The notes beneath the pieces were generated by a model. It made no database searches. It worked only from the letters and a program-made list of their open reading frames with translations, and was not told where the DNA came from. DNA of 64,000 nucleotides, from positions 1 to 64,000 of the forward strand of contig NZ_JBGGWE010000011.1 in NCBI RefSeq assembly GCF_041321095.1, read 5' to 3'. Origin of the DNA: Fibrella arboris (GTDB lineage Bacteria; Bacteroidota; Bacteroidia; Cytophagales; Spirosomataceae). The position numbers and the translations under genes were made by a program. This document shows, piece after piece, positions 48,857 to 57,255 of the stretch (within the stretch, counting starts at the first letter, position 1; every line of letters starts with the position of its first letter).

Positions 48857-50680
48857 ATGCCATTGATTTTCACATCCTATAGCACCGCGACACCGGCTTT
48901 TCCGGGCGTTCGGATATGGCCACGATTGCTGGTCGGCTTCTGCCTTTGCCTGCCCGCTCCCTTGCTGGCTCAGCAAAAGCCGGCAGCCCCTACCCCTCCG
49001 GCCGCAGTGACCCCCGTTGATAACGGAGCCATTGCCCAGCCAGTTAGTAAGTCAGACAAGGCCGTTGCCGAAGAAACCGAGTTCACCGACGCGTTCCGCT
49101 TTCTGCTGGTCGATGAGCCCACCAAAGCCATCACGGCCCTTGAGAAAATGGTGGCCAAGAATCCAGCCAATTCAGCGGCCCAGTATGCCCTGGCAACGGC
49201 TATGGTTAAGGCGGGCAAAACGACCGAAGCACTTCCTTATGCGCTGAAAGCCTATCAGCTCGATAAAGACAACGCCTATTATCTGTTGCAGGTGGCCGAA
49301 CTGTATGTGAAACAGAAACGCTACTCCGACGCAGAAGAACTCTACGAAAAGCTGCTGGCCAAAGGCACCGAAACGATCGAGTACGGCGTTGAACTGGCCG
49401 CTATTTACCTCTTCGACGATAAACCCGATAAAGCCCTGGCCACCTACGACCGCGTAGAGAAAGCCATGGGCCTGAATGAAGAAATCACTCGCCAGAAGCA
49501 ACGGATCTACCTGAAACAAAACAAGGTCGACAAGGCCATTGAAGAAGCCGAAAAGCTAATCGCGGCTGAACCGGCCGACCCTGAGTTTCTGGTCGAAGGG
49601 GCCGAACTGCTCCTGGCCAACGACCGGGTGCCCCTGGCCATGTCCTGGCTCGAACGTGCCCTGAAACTGAACCCCGATAACCCACAGGCCAACATGATGC
49701 TGGCCGACATTTACCGGCGTCAGGGCAACCTCGACAAGTCGAACCAGGCTATTCAGAAAGTATTTGCTAACCCGAATCTGGAAGCAGGCCTGAAAGCCCG
49801 GATCCTGTCTAACTATGTTGGTACAACCGGAGACAGTCCCACGGCTAAACAGGATGCCCTTAAAATGGCGCAGGAACTTACCCGCCAGAACCCGAATGAT
49901 GCCAAAGCGCAGGTCATGATGGCCGATTTGCTGGTGCAGCAGGGCCAGAAAGCCGAAGCCCGCGACGCCTATGTGCATGCTGCCCGCCTCGACCCGTCAA
50001 TTTATGAAGTGTGGGGCGCCATTGTTCAGTTAGACGGCGAACTGAACCAGGTAGACAGTGTCTTGGTGCATACCGAAAAGGCACTCGAGGTATTTCCTAA
50101 CCAGGGGTTACTCTGGTACTCGAACGGATCGGCCAATCTGTTTAAGCGACGCTATCAGGAGGCTGTCGATGCCCTGGAAGAAAGCCGGAAGCTACTGGCC
50201 GCCAACGAAAAAATACAGCCAGAAATAAACGGATGGCTCGGCGACGCCTATAATGGCCTTCGCGACTATCCGCATTCAGATGAGGCCTACGAAGCAGCGC
50301 TGAAAGCCGATCCTGCCAACGACCGGGTACTGAATAACTACAGTTATTTCCTGTCATTGCGCAACGAGAACCTGTCGAAGGCTAAAACCATGTCGAACAA
50401 GCTGGTTGAGCTACACCCCACCAACGCAACGTACCTGGACACACACGCCTGGGTACTCTACGTGTCGAAAGATTATGCTGGTGCGAAAAAGTTTCTGGAA
50501 AAAGCGATCCAGTCTGATTCGGGGCATATCAGCGGAACGATTCTGGAGCACTACGGCGACGTGTTATTCCAGCTGGGAGATAAAGCAAAAGCCATTGAAC
50601 AGTGGAAATTAGCCAGGCAAAAAGGAGGAGCCAGCGATAAGCTCGACCAGAAGATTGCAGGCGGAAAATTGTATGAATAA
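48857..50680 (+). CDS. Secreted tetratricopeptide-repeat protein
   Basis: 607 residues from ATG 48857. A signal peptide (LLVGFCLCLPAPLLAQQ) is followed by a Pro/Ala linker and about ten TPR units. Examples are AQYALATAMVKAGKTTEALPYALKAYQLDKDN, ANMMLADIYRRQGNLDKSNQAIQKVF, WLGDAYNGLRDYPHSDEAYEAALKADP and HYGDVLFQLGDKAKAIEQWKLARQKG. Such proteins scaffold envelope complexes. It overlaps the DUF4292 lipoprotein gene by 8 bp, a pairing common in Bacteroidota upstream of an EnvC-like gene, suggesting a joint role in the envelope. Confidence 0.85.
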   Translation: MPLIFTSYSTATPAFPGVRIWPRLLVGFCLCLPAPLLAQQKPAAPTPPAAVTPVDNGAIAQPVSKSDKAVAEETEFTDAFRFLLVDEPTKAITALEKMVAKNPANSAAQYALATAMVKAGKTTEALPYALKAYQLDKDNAYYLLQVAELYVKQKRYSDAEELYEKLLAKGTETIEYGVELAAIYLFDDKPDKALATYDRVEKAMGLNEEITRQKQRIYLKQNKVDKAIEEAEKLIAAEPADPEFLVEGAELLLANDRVPLAMSWLERALKLNPDNPQANMMLADIYRRQGNLDKSNQAIQKVFANPNLEAGLKARILSNYVGTTGDSPTAKQDALKMAQELTRQNPNDAKAQVMMADLLVQQGQKAEARDAYVHAARLDPSIYEVWGAIVQLDGELNQVDSVLVHTEKALEVFPNQGLLWYSNGSANLFKRRYQEAVDALEESRKLLAANEKIQPEINGWLGDAYNGLRDYPHSDEAYEAALKADPANDRVLNNYSYFLSLRNENLSKAKTMSNKLVELHPTNATYLDTHAWVLYVSKDYAGAKKFLEKAIQSDSGHISGTILEHYGDVLFQLGDKAKAIEQWKLARQKGGASDKLDQKIAGGKLYE

Positions 50681-51563
50681 AGTCTTAGTGTATGCCTTGT
50701 TGGCCAGTGTCCTGTATAGTCAGACCGGGTGTCACCGTCAGCGCATCAGAAGTACCCCCCAAGCCATTACCATACAGGCCGATACAGTGGCACTAAGCCA
50801 GCCACAGGCAGTGACGGCAACACCAGCTTCGCCAACGGTAGTGGCTAGTGTTACCCCGCCCGCCGCCACAACAACGACCAGGCCAGGCATAGACGAAGCC
50901 CGCACCAATGTCGCCGAAGTTGACTTCAAATACCTCACAGCTAAATCAAAACTGTCGTTCAAGAGTAAGACACAGGACATTAGCAATGCGAACCTGAACC
51001 TACGCGTTCACAAAGACAGCGTTATCTGGATCAGTATTTCCAAAGTAGGGATCGAAGCCGTTCGTGCCCTGATCACCCGCGACTCCGTAGCCATAATGGA
51101 CAAGCTGGAACGGCGCTATGCCATTTACGACTTTCCTACGCTAAGCCGCCAGTTCAATTTCGACATGAATTTTGATCTCCTGCAGGCACTCATTGTCGGT
51201 AACCTACCCTTACCCAAACGGCCAGCCCAGAAGATTAAGAACGAACGCGATTACCTGCTCCTTCGTCAGAGCGCGGGTAAAGTGCTGGTTGAAAACTATA
51301 TCGGCGAAAACGACCGCAAGCTGAAGCGACTGATGGTGACAGAACAGCCGACCAAAAATGCACTTCGCCTCGATTATGAAGATTTTAACGCCCTGAACAA
51401 CTTCCTCTTTCCCTATTCAAGCCTGGTCACGCTCGATTACAAATCGCAGACTGATGGGCAGTTCTATCAAACACTGATCCAGATCAAACACAATAAAGTA
51501 GAGTTGATCGACAAAGACCCCGGCTTTCCGTTCACCATTCCGGCTAAGTACCAACGCAACTAA
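50673..51563 (+). CDS. DUF4292 lipoprotein
   Basis: 296 residues from ATG 50673. The start MNKVLVYALLASVLYSQTGC gives a lipobox (Q-T-G-C), so the protein is a lipoprotein. A Thr/Ala/Pro linker (residues 30-75) precedes the domain with VAEVDFKYLTAKSKLSFKSK, DSVIWISISKVGIEAVRALITRDSVAIMDKLERRYAIYDF and the C-terminal FNALNNFLFPYSSLVTLDYKS, matching DUF4292, a LolA/LolB-like fold. Its role is probably in lipoprotein or lipid handling in the periplasm. The ATG overlaps the TPR stop (ATGAATAA). Confidence 0.85.
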   Translation: MNKVLVYALLASVLYSQTGCHRQRIRSTPQAITIQADTVALSQPQAVTATPASPTVVASVTPPAATTTTRPGIDEARTNVAEVDFKYLTAKSKLSFKSKTQDISNANLNLRVHKDSVIWISISKVGIEAVRALITRDSVAIMDKLERRYAIYDFPTLSRQFNFDMNFDLLQALIVGNLPLPKRPAQKIKNERDYLLLRQSAGKVLVENYIGENDRKLKRLMVTEQPTKNALRLDYEDFNALNNFLFPYSSLVTLDYKSQTDGQFYQTLIQIKHNKVELIDKDPGFPFTIPAKYQRN

Positions 51564-51677
51564 ACTGCTGGCAATCAACGGGTAACCGTATATGGTCGGG
51601 AAAGTAGACTAGCTGCTACAAGAACGACCCTTTAGGCTACGCACTGCTCCCGACTGCTTTCCAAGGCTACTTACGAC

Positions 51678-51685
51678 TATTTTTG
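51678..51685 (+). promoter_or_regulatory. -7 box overlapping the envC start region
   Basis: TATTTTTG matches TAnnTTTG and ends 3 bp before ATG 51689. Transcription would begin at or beside that ATG, giving a leaderless or nearly leaderless message. Confidence 0.5.
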
Positions 51686-51688
51686 CAC

Positions 51689-53068
51689 ATGCGCCTATTC
51701 TTCCTTGTCCTGATAAGCTTGTTCATCTCGGCCCCACTGATTGCTCAGAAACGGGATCGACAAGCGTTGGAACGTGAGAAAAAGAAGAATATAGAGCAAT
51801 TAAATGAGCTCCGGGCGGTCCTGAAAAAGACATCATCAGAAAAGCAGGTATCGATTACCCAGCTGAAAACGCTGACGGCCGAAATTGATGCGCAGTCGAA
51901 ACAGATCAATCTGCTCTCCGACGAGATTAAACTGAGCGAGGTAGAAATTGCTGATCTTCGCAAAGCGAGTCAGGCCTTAAATCGTGACCTCGACAAGCTT
52001 CGGGTCGAATACGCCCAGATGATCTACGCGGCCGACAAACGCCGTCAGCAACTGAACCCCTTGGGGTTTCTTTTTTCGTCCGAAAATTTTAATCAGCTCG
52101 TTGCCCGATATCGGTATCTGAAGCAGTATGCCAAAGCCCGACAGACACAAAAACGGGAGATGGAAACCGTTCAGACCGAACTGACAGGCAAGCGCACCGC
52201 CACCGAACAAAAGCGCCGTCAGCAAACGGTTGTGCTGACAACCAAAGTGCGCGAGTCAGAAAAACTGGAAGATCTGAAGCAGGATAAGAACAAGGTTGTT
52301 CAGCAGCTAAGTCAGAAAGAAAGCGAGTTACGCACCGAACTGGCCGAGAGCCGGAAAAATATTAATCGGCTCGAGAACATGATCACGAGCATTATTGCGC
52401 GTGAAGCTCGGGAACGGGCGGAGCGGGCCGAACGAGAACGCGCCGAACGTCAGCGACTCGCCAAACTGGAAGCAACCAGGTTGGCCGCCGAACGCCGGGA
52501 AGCTGAACGCAAACGGGCCGAGGCCGTTGCCAAAGCAAAAGAGGAAGGCAAGCCTGCCCCCCCGCCTGTTATCATTGCCGACCCCGACCTGGGCGTAGCC
52601 AAATCAGACAACACACGTACCCCTACCAACCTGAACCGGGAAGAGCTGGCGCTTGGCTCGTCTTTTGCGGCATCGCGCGCCCGGTTACCCTGGCCTGTTC
52701 AGCACGGCTTTGTGTCTGAACGGTTCGGCGTTCATCCCCACCCTGTCCTTAAAGGGCTGAAGGTGTCAAACCCGGGCATCGATATTCAGACCAACGCCGG
52801 TGAGCCGGTACGGGCCATTTATGATGGCATCGTCATGAACGTAGAATTTGTGATGGGCAGCCAGAATGTTGTGGCCATACAGCACGGCGATTATTACACC
52901 ATTTACGCTAAACTAAAGAACGTAACCGTGAAAATGGGCGACCGTGTCAAAGCGCGCGAAACCATCGGCAGCGTAGGGACCGACAGCCGTGGTAACTCCG
53001 AACTCCAATTCCAGATCTGGAAAGAGTTTGCCAAAATGAACCCAGAATCCTGGTTGGCACCCAGGTAA
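51689..53068 (+). CDS. EnvC-like murein hydrolase activator
   Basis: 459 residues. A signal peptide (LFFLVLISLFISAPLIAQ) is followed by a long coiled coil (residues about 25-260, with KKKNIEQLNELRAVLKK and an Arg/Glu/Ala-rich RERAERAERERAERQR stretch). A LytM/M23 domain (about 320-455) follows. In true M23 peptidases a His sits in 'H.GID' and 'YAHL'; here the sites read SNPGIDIQ and YAKL, so zinc ligands are missing and the protein is probably an activator of amidases, as in EnvC. The amidase at 27441 is a candidate partner. Promoter and start overlap (51678-51685). Confidence 0.9.
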   Translation: MRLFFLVLISLFISAPLIAQKRDRQALEREKKKNIEQLNELRAVLKKTSSEKQVSITQLKTLTAEIDAQSKQINLLSDEIKLSEVEIADLRKASQALNRDLDKLRVEYAQMIYAADKRRQQLNPLGFLFSSENFNQLVARYRYLKQYAKARQTQKREMETVQTELTGKRTATEQKRRQQTVVLTTKVRESEKLEDLKQDKNKVVQQLSQKESELRTELAESRKNINRLENMITSIIAREARERAERAERERAERQRLAKLEATRLAAERREAERKRAEAVAKAKEEGKPAPPPVIIADPDLGVAKSDNTRTPTNLNREELALGSSFAASRARLPWPVQHGFVSERFGVHPHPVLKGLKVSNPGIDIQTNAGEPVRAIYDGIVMNVEFVMGSQNVVAIQHGDYYTIYAKLKNVTVKMGDRVKARETIGSVGTDSRGNSELQFQIWKEFAKMNPESWLAPR

Positions 53069-53072
53069 AAAA

Positions 53073-53169
53073 GTGTACAGTTTTCTGTCTACTGCCTTCT
53101 GTTGCTCCACTACAAGCCGTAGTATGAGTTAGCAGCGCAACAGAAAACTGTAAACAGAAAACTGTAAAC
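53073..53169. repeat. Long hairpin of the GTTTAC family before panB
   Basis: The left arm, GTGTACAGTTTTCTG then TCTACTGCCTTCTGTTGCT (53073-53106), pairs with AGCAGCGCAACAGAAAACTG and TAAACAGAAAACTGTAAAC (53131-53169). The inner GTTGCT/AGCAGCGCAAC core is shared with the other three copies. It lies 4 bp after the EnvC stop and 6 bp before the panB ATG. Confidence 0.7.
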
Positions 53170-53175
53170 TAAATT

Positions 53176-53994
53176 ATGTCTGTTCACAATCCCGATATTA
53201 AGCGCGTTACTACCCATACGCTTCAGGAATTGAAAAGCCGGGGCGAGAAGATCTCGGCCCTTACCGCCTATGATTATTCGATGGCGCGCGTGGTCGATAC
53301 CGCCGGCGTAGAAGTTATTCTGGTTGGCGATTCGGCGTCCAACGTGATGGCCGGTCACGAGACAACGTTGCCTATCACACTCGATCAGATGATCTATCAT
53401 GCTGGTTCGGTAGTACGAGCGGTGAAACGGGCGTTGGTGGTCGTTGACCTGCCATTTGGTTCGTATCAGGGCAACTCATCAGAGGCGCTTCGCTCGGCCA
53501 TTCGGATCATGAAAGAGTCGGGTGCCCATGCCGTAAAGATGGAAGGCGGCAGCGAAATCCGCGAGTCGGTGTCCCGGATTTTAAGCGCTGGTGTACCCGT
53601 GATGGGGCACCTTGGCCTTACCCCTCAATCGATTTATAAATTCGGCACCTACGCTGTGCGGGCGAAAGAAGAAACTGAAGCGCAGAAACTGATCGATGAT
53701 GCGTTGATGCTTCAGGATATTGGCTGTTTCGCTACCGTACTGGAAAAAATACCGGCGGCACTCACCAAACAGGTCTCAGAGCAATTGGTCATTCCCACCA
53801 TTGGTATAGGAGCCGGCCCCGATGCCGATGGCCAGATTCTGGTTATTCATGACATGCTGGGTATCAATACAGAGTTTAAGCCCCGCTTTTTACGTCGCTA
53901 CGCCGACCTGCATACGGCAATGCTGGAGGCCATCACGCATTACGTGGATGATGTGAAAGCCAATGACTTCCCGAACGAATCGGAAGCGTACTGA
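53176..53994 (+). CDS. panB: 3-methyl-2-oxobutanoate hydroxymethyltransferase
   Basis: 272 residues. PanB adds a hydroxymethyl group from methylene-THF to alpha-ketoisovalerate, the first step of pantothenate synthesis. Signature parts are ISALTAYDYSMARVVDTAGVEVILVGDSASNVMAGHETTLPITLDQMIYH, DLPFGSYQGNSSEALRSAIRIMKESGAHAVKMEGG, VMGHLGLTPQSIYKFG and the C-terminal IGIGAGPDADGQILVIHDMLGI. panC is not in the window. An imperfect hairpin follows, before the pseudouridine synthase. Confidence 0.97.
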   Translation: MSVHNPDIKRVTTHTLQELKSRGEKISALTAYDYSMARVVDTAGVEVILVGDSASNVMAGHETTLPITLDQMIYHAGSVVRAVKRALVVVDLPFGSYQGNSSEALRSAIRIMKESGAHAVKMEGGSEIRESVSRILSAGVPVMGHLGLTPQSIYKFGTYAVRAKEETEAQKLIDDALMLQDIGCFATVLEKIPAALTKQVSEQLVIPTIGIGAGPDADGQILVIHDMLGINTEFKPRFLRRYADLHTAMLEAITHYVDDVKANDFPNESEAY

Positions 53995-54002
53995 GTTAGT
54001 AC

Positions 54003-54097
54003 TAGGCTTTACCGTTGCTAACTGGCCCTGCGCTACGCCGTTATTTATTGTTCACGACAAACGACAGCGTAGGACTAGTTGACAAGGGTAAAGCCTA
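54003..54097. repeat. Imperfect long hairpin between panB and rluA-type gene
   Basis: TAGGCTTTACC (54003-54013) pairs with GGTAAAGCCTA (54087-54097). Between them the sides GTTGCTAACTGGCCC and TACGCTG...AGTTGAC pair partly. It starts 8 bp after the panB stop and ends 11 bp before the next ATG, so it fits the style of the other inter-gene hairpins. Confidence 0.5.
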
Positions 54098-54108
54098 ATG
54101 ACATTATT

Positions 54109-54840
54109 ATGAAGAAGCGCTTACCTTATTCGGTGGTCTACGAAGACAACCACCTGCTGATTGTCAATAAAGAACCGGGGGTGCTCGTCCAGAGTGACCG
54201 GACTGGTGATGTCTCGCTTACTGAATTGCTTAAAGAGTATATAAAAGAGCAATACAATAAACCTGGCGATGTCTTCTTAAACCCTGTTCATCGCCTCGAC
54301 CGGCCCGTTAGCGGTCTGGTCGTATTCGGACGTACCTCGAAGGCGGTTGAGCGCATGACGGAGATTTTCCGGAAACGGCAGATACAAAAAACGTATTGGG
54401 CTGTTGTCAGGCAGCATCCGGCCGAGAAAAAAGGGAAGCTGGTGCATTACCTGGTAAAAGACGAAGCTAAAAATCAGGTAACGGCTTATGACTATGAAGC
54501 GCCCGGTTCGCAACGGGCAGAGCTATCGTATCGGTTGCTGGGAAAGATAAACGAACACTATCTGCTGGAAGTAGAACCACTCACGGGCCGCCCCCATCAG
54601 ATACGTGCGCAACTGGCCGCAATGGGCTGTCCAATTCGTGGTGATGCCAAGTACGGCTATGACCGTGAAGTGCCAGGCAAGAAAATTTACCTGCACGCCC
54701 GCCGCCTCTATTTCATCCATCCGGTGAAAAAAGAACCCCTGATTTTACGGGCTGGCCTGCCAGTTGATCCATTTTGGGAAGAGTTCCTCGAGTTGGATAA
54801 CGAAGAATTCAAAGACAAAAACCTGGATTTCATCTTCTAA
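54109..54840 (+). CDS. RluA-family pseudouridine synthase
   Basis: 243 residues from ATG 54109 (MKKRLPYSVVYEDNHLL); the frame is open to 54079 but those codons lie in the upstream hairpin. RluA enzymes isomerise uridine in rRNA or tRNA. Motifs are VNKEPGVLVQSD, the catalytic Asp motif NPVHRLDRPVSGLVVFGRTSKA, LLEVEPLTGRPHQIRAQLAAMGCPIRGDAKYG and LHARRLYFIHP. There is no S4 domain. The rRNA or tRNA site modified cannot be assigned. A strong bidirectional terminator follows. Confidence 0.93.
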   Translation: MKKRLPYSVVYEDNHLLIVNKEPGVLVQSDRTGDVSLTELLKEYIKEQYNKPGDVFLNPVHRLDRPVSGLVVFGRTSKAVERMTEIFRKRQIQKTYWAVVRQHPAEKKGKLVHYLVKDEAKNQVTAYDYEAPGSQRAELSYRLLGKINEHYLLEVEPLTGRPHQIRAQLAAMGCPIRGDAKYGYDREVPGKKIYLHARRLYFIHPVKKEPLILRAGLPVDPFWEEFLELDNEEFKDKNLDFIF

Positions 54841-54858
54841 ACCGGATGAGTACAGCGC

Positions 54859-54902
54859 AAAATGGCCCTGACACTGTGCATAGGCAGTGTCAGGGCCATT
54901 TT
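54859..54902. terminator. Bidirectional intrinsic terminator
   Basis: A 17-bp perfect stem, AAATGGCCCTGACACTG (54860-54876) with CAGTGTCAGGGCCATTT (54885-54901), ends in TTTTTAT on the plus strand and TTTT on the minus strand. It separates the plus-strand pseudouridine synthase from the convergent small gene at 54928. Confidence 0.88.
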
Positions 54903-54927
54903 TATAGGCACTAAGCCAACCAATCAG

Positions 54928-55110
54928 CTAAGCTTCCGGCTGTACTGACGTACCTGGCTGCTTATAACTAATATCTGTGCTCATTTGATCGATCACCCGT
55001 TCAGCCATGAGAACGGCACCACGAAGCGCGCCGAATACCATGCAAAGCGGTAACAAGATGGGCAGAAACAACACCCATTGCAGAATCATATACAACCGAA
55101 TCGTTCTCAT
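54928..55110 (-). CDS. Small single-span membrane protein, hypothetical
   Basis: 60 residues. Residues 4-30 (IRLYMILQWVLFLPILLPLCMVFGALRG) form one long hydrophobic segment with an Arg-rich N-terminal end; the C-terminal 28 residues (AERVIDQMSTDISYKQPGTSVQPEA) are polar. It matches no family that I recognise. Support for a real gene is the exact -7 box upstream at 55218-55225 and a terminator shared with the convergent gene. The start ATG has no alternative nearby. Function is unknown; a small regulator of envelope stress would be speculation. Confidence 0.55.
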   Translation of the reverse strand: MRTIRLYMILQWVLFLPILLPLCMVFGALRGAVLMAERVIDQMSTDISYKQPGTSVQPEA

Positions 55111-55217
55111 CTCTCTTACAGGTATTTTTTATGGGTTGGCCAGTCAATCAGAACTGACTATCAATTCCTTTTCAAAACTTGTGCCAACTTTTGTACGGTG
55201 GTAAAAATTTGTTCTTT

Positions 55218-55225
55218 CAAAGTTA
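55218..55225 (-). promoter_or_regulatory. -7 box for the 60-residue membrane protein
   Basis: Minus-strand TAACTTTG matches TAnnTTTG, with a CAA (TTG on the minus strand) at about 55246-55248 as -33. The start point near 55211 gives a leader of about 100 bases. The surrounding 55111-55363 stretch is AT-rich and otherwise empty. Confidence 0.5.
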
Positions 55226-55363
55226 ATCTTGAGATAATACTAAAACAACAAGATGCCTTTGAATTCGCCTATTAAATTAATTAATTTAACTTAACGTCAA
55301 TAAAACAAGTCTATAGGTTTACTATTTATACTTATTAACCGTTTGATAACTAATACGTTGACT

Positions 55364-55409
55364 AAAAAAAAAGCTTTCTAAACCCCGCATGAGGCCTAGA
55401 AAGCTTTTT
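55364..55409. terminator. Terminator after the GMC oxidoreductase operon
   Basis: A 13-bp stem AAAAAGCTTTCTA/TAGAAAGCTTTTT (55368-55380, 55397-55409) is followed on the minus strand by nine T. It lies 18 bp after the GMC oxidoreductase stop and would also stop plus-strand transcription. Confidence 0.85.
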
Positions 55410-55427
55410 AGATTCGACGAGATTTGT

Positions 55428-57146
55428 CTACAGGTTTTGTTTCTTTAACTCCTTAACCGCGAAATCAGCAGCGCGGGCCGTCAGGGCCATGTAGGTAAGC
55501 GACGGGTTCACACAGGAGGCTGAGGTCATGGCTGCGCCATCGGTCACAAACACGTTCTTAACTGCGTGAATCTGATTGTTGGCATTCAGCACCGAAGTTT
55601 TGGGGTCACGACCCATACGAGCTGTGCCCATTTCATGGATACCGATACCAAGGTGTTTCGATTCATCATTGTAGCCGCGCACGTTCTTCAGACCAGCCGC
55701 CTCCAACATTTCTACGGCGTCGTTCATCATGTCTTTACGCATCTTTTTCTCGTTCTCGCCATAGGCAGCGTCGAACACGATTTGCGGTAACCCCCAGCGG
55801 TCTTTCTGATCGGGCGACAATGTCATACGGTTGTTTGGATCAGGCAGCACTTCGCCGAATCCGCCAATGCCGAAGTTCCAGGGGCCGGGTTTCGTTAGAT
55901 CTTCTTTGAAATCGGCACCGAAACCATCCACACCAACGCCACGATTCCAACCTGAACGGCTGGCGCCCCCCTGGTAGCCAAATCCACGTAGGTAATCGCG
56001 CTTGTCGCCATCCCAGTTACGGTAACGTGGAATGTAGATACCGTTGGCCCGACGGCCGTAATAATACTGATCTTCCATGCCGTCGAAATCGCCAGATGCA
56101 CCTACGCCAAGGTGGTGATCCATGATATTCCGGCCCAGTTGATCTGAATCATTTCCCATTCCGGTTGGGAAACGGTTCGATTTCGAGTTCATCAGAATTG
56201 CCGTAGTACCAAACGCCGAGGCGTTAACGAAGATGATTTTCGCAAAATATTCGCGCACAGCCTTCGTGTTCTGGTCAATGATACGAACACCCGTAGCGCG
56301 ACCTTTCTTTTCATCGTACAGAATTTCCGACACAATAGAATCGGGGCGCAACGTAAGGCGACCAGTAGCCACTGCCGCTGGCAGCGTGGCCGACTGGGTG
56401 CTGAAATAAGCACCGAATGGGCATCCCCGCATACACTGGTTCCGGTACTGGCAGGCAGCACGGCCCAGGTTAGTGTGAACAGCTTTAGGATCGGTCAGGT
56501 GAGCAGTACGTCCCATGATGATATGCCGTTTACCAAACGACTTCTCAACCCTCGCTTTCACTTCCTTTTCCACGCAGTTCATCTGCATAGGAGGCAGGTA
56601 ATTACCGTCTGGTAATATACTGAGGCCGTCTTTTCCACCGCTGATACCGGCAAATCCTTCCACGTATGAGTACCAAGGCTCAATGTCTTTATACCGAATA
56701 GGCCAGTCGATCCCAACACCTTCTTTCAGATTGGCCGTAAAGTCGGCATCCCCATGGCGGTAGCTTTGCCGCCCCCACATCAATGACCGGCCACCTACGT
56801 GATAGCCACGAATCCAGTCCATCGGTCGTTTTTCGATGTATGGATTCAGGGAATCGTTTTCAAAATGGTGGCGCCACTCTTCGTTGGCCGTATAGCCTGT
56901 ACGCATGTTGGCCCAGTACTCTTCAGCCGCCTGTGTGGTGATTCGGCCCCGGTGAGGAAAATCCCAGGGATTGTTGGTGGCCGTAACGTACCCCTCAACG
57001 TGTTTAATGTCGCGGCCCCGCTCCAGCATCAGTACACGCAGTCCTTTTTGCGTCAGTTCTTTTGCGGCCCAGCCACCGGATATACCCGACCCAACCACGA
57101 TAGCGTCGTAGGTCATGTCTTTCTGAGCGTCGATATTGAGATTCAT
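55428..57146 (-). CDS. GMC-family oxidoreductase, large subunit of a sugar dehydrogenase
   Basis: 572 residues. FAD-dependent GMC enzymes oxidise sugars or sugar acids and pass electrons to a cytochrome. The dinucleotide fold is at the N-terminus (DAIVVGSGISGGWAAKELTQKGLRVLMLERG), with GYHVGGRSLMWGRQSYR near 115. The catalytic His region is near the C-terminus (HLGIGIHEMGTARMG, then VTDGAAMTSASCVNPSLTYMAL). A Cys-rich insert (ACQYRNQCMRGCPFG, about 230-246) is typical of the gluconate/glucoside 3-dehydrogenase group. The protein has no signal peptide and likely leaves with subunit 3. It is the second gene of a two-gene operon. Confidence 0.9.
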   Translation of the reverse strand: MNLNIDAQKDMTYDAIVVGSGISGGWAAKELTQKGLRVLMLERGRDIKHVEGYVTATNNPWDFPHRGRITTQAAEEYWANMRTGYTANEEWRHHFENDSLNPYIEKRPMDWIRGYHVGGRSLMWGRQSYRHGDADFTANLKEGVGIDWPIRYKDIEPWYSYVEGFAGISGGKDGLSILPDGNYLPPMQMNCVEKEVKARVEKSFGKRHIIMGRTAHLTDPKAVHTNLGRAACQYRNQCMRGCPFGAYFSTQSATLPAAVATGRLTLRPDSIVSEILYDEKKGRATGVRIIDQNTKAVREYFAKIIFVNASAFGTTAILMNSKSNRFPTGMGNDSDQLGRNIMDHHLGVGASGDFDGMEDQYYYGRRANGIYIPRYRNWDGDKRDYLRGFGYQGGASRSGWNRGVGVDGFGADFKEDLTKPGPWNFGIGGFGEVLPDPNNRMTLSPDQKDRWGLPQIVFDAAYGENEKKMRKDMMNDAVEMLEAAGLKNVRGYNDESKHLGIGIHEMGTARMGRDPKTSVLNANNQIHAVKNVFVTDGAAMTSASCVNPSLTYMALTARAADFAVKELKKQNL

Positions 57147-57153
57147 CTTCTTA

Positions 57154-57251
57154 AGTTTGCAGTTTTCAGTTTACTGTTTTCTGTTGCTTCGCTTTGGATT
57201 CAGTAGCACTAAGCAGCGCAACTGTAAACAGCAAACTGAAAACAGTAAACT
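57154..57251. repeat. Long hairpin of the GTTTAC family between the two dehydrogenase genes
   Basis: Left AGTTTGCAGTTTTCAGTT and TACTGTTTTCTGTTGCTTCGCT (57154-57193) pairs with AGCAGCGCAACTGTAAACAG then CAAACTGAAAACAGTAAACT (57212-57251) over 40 positions with a few mismatches. It lies inside the operon, between the subunit 3 stop and the GMC start. Confidence 0.7.
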
Positions 57252-57255
57252 CTTT

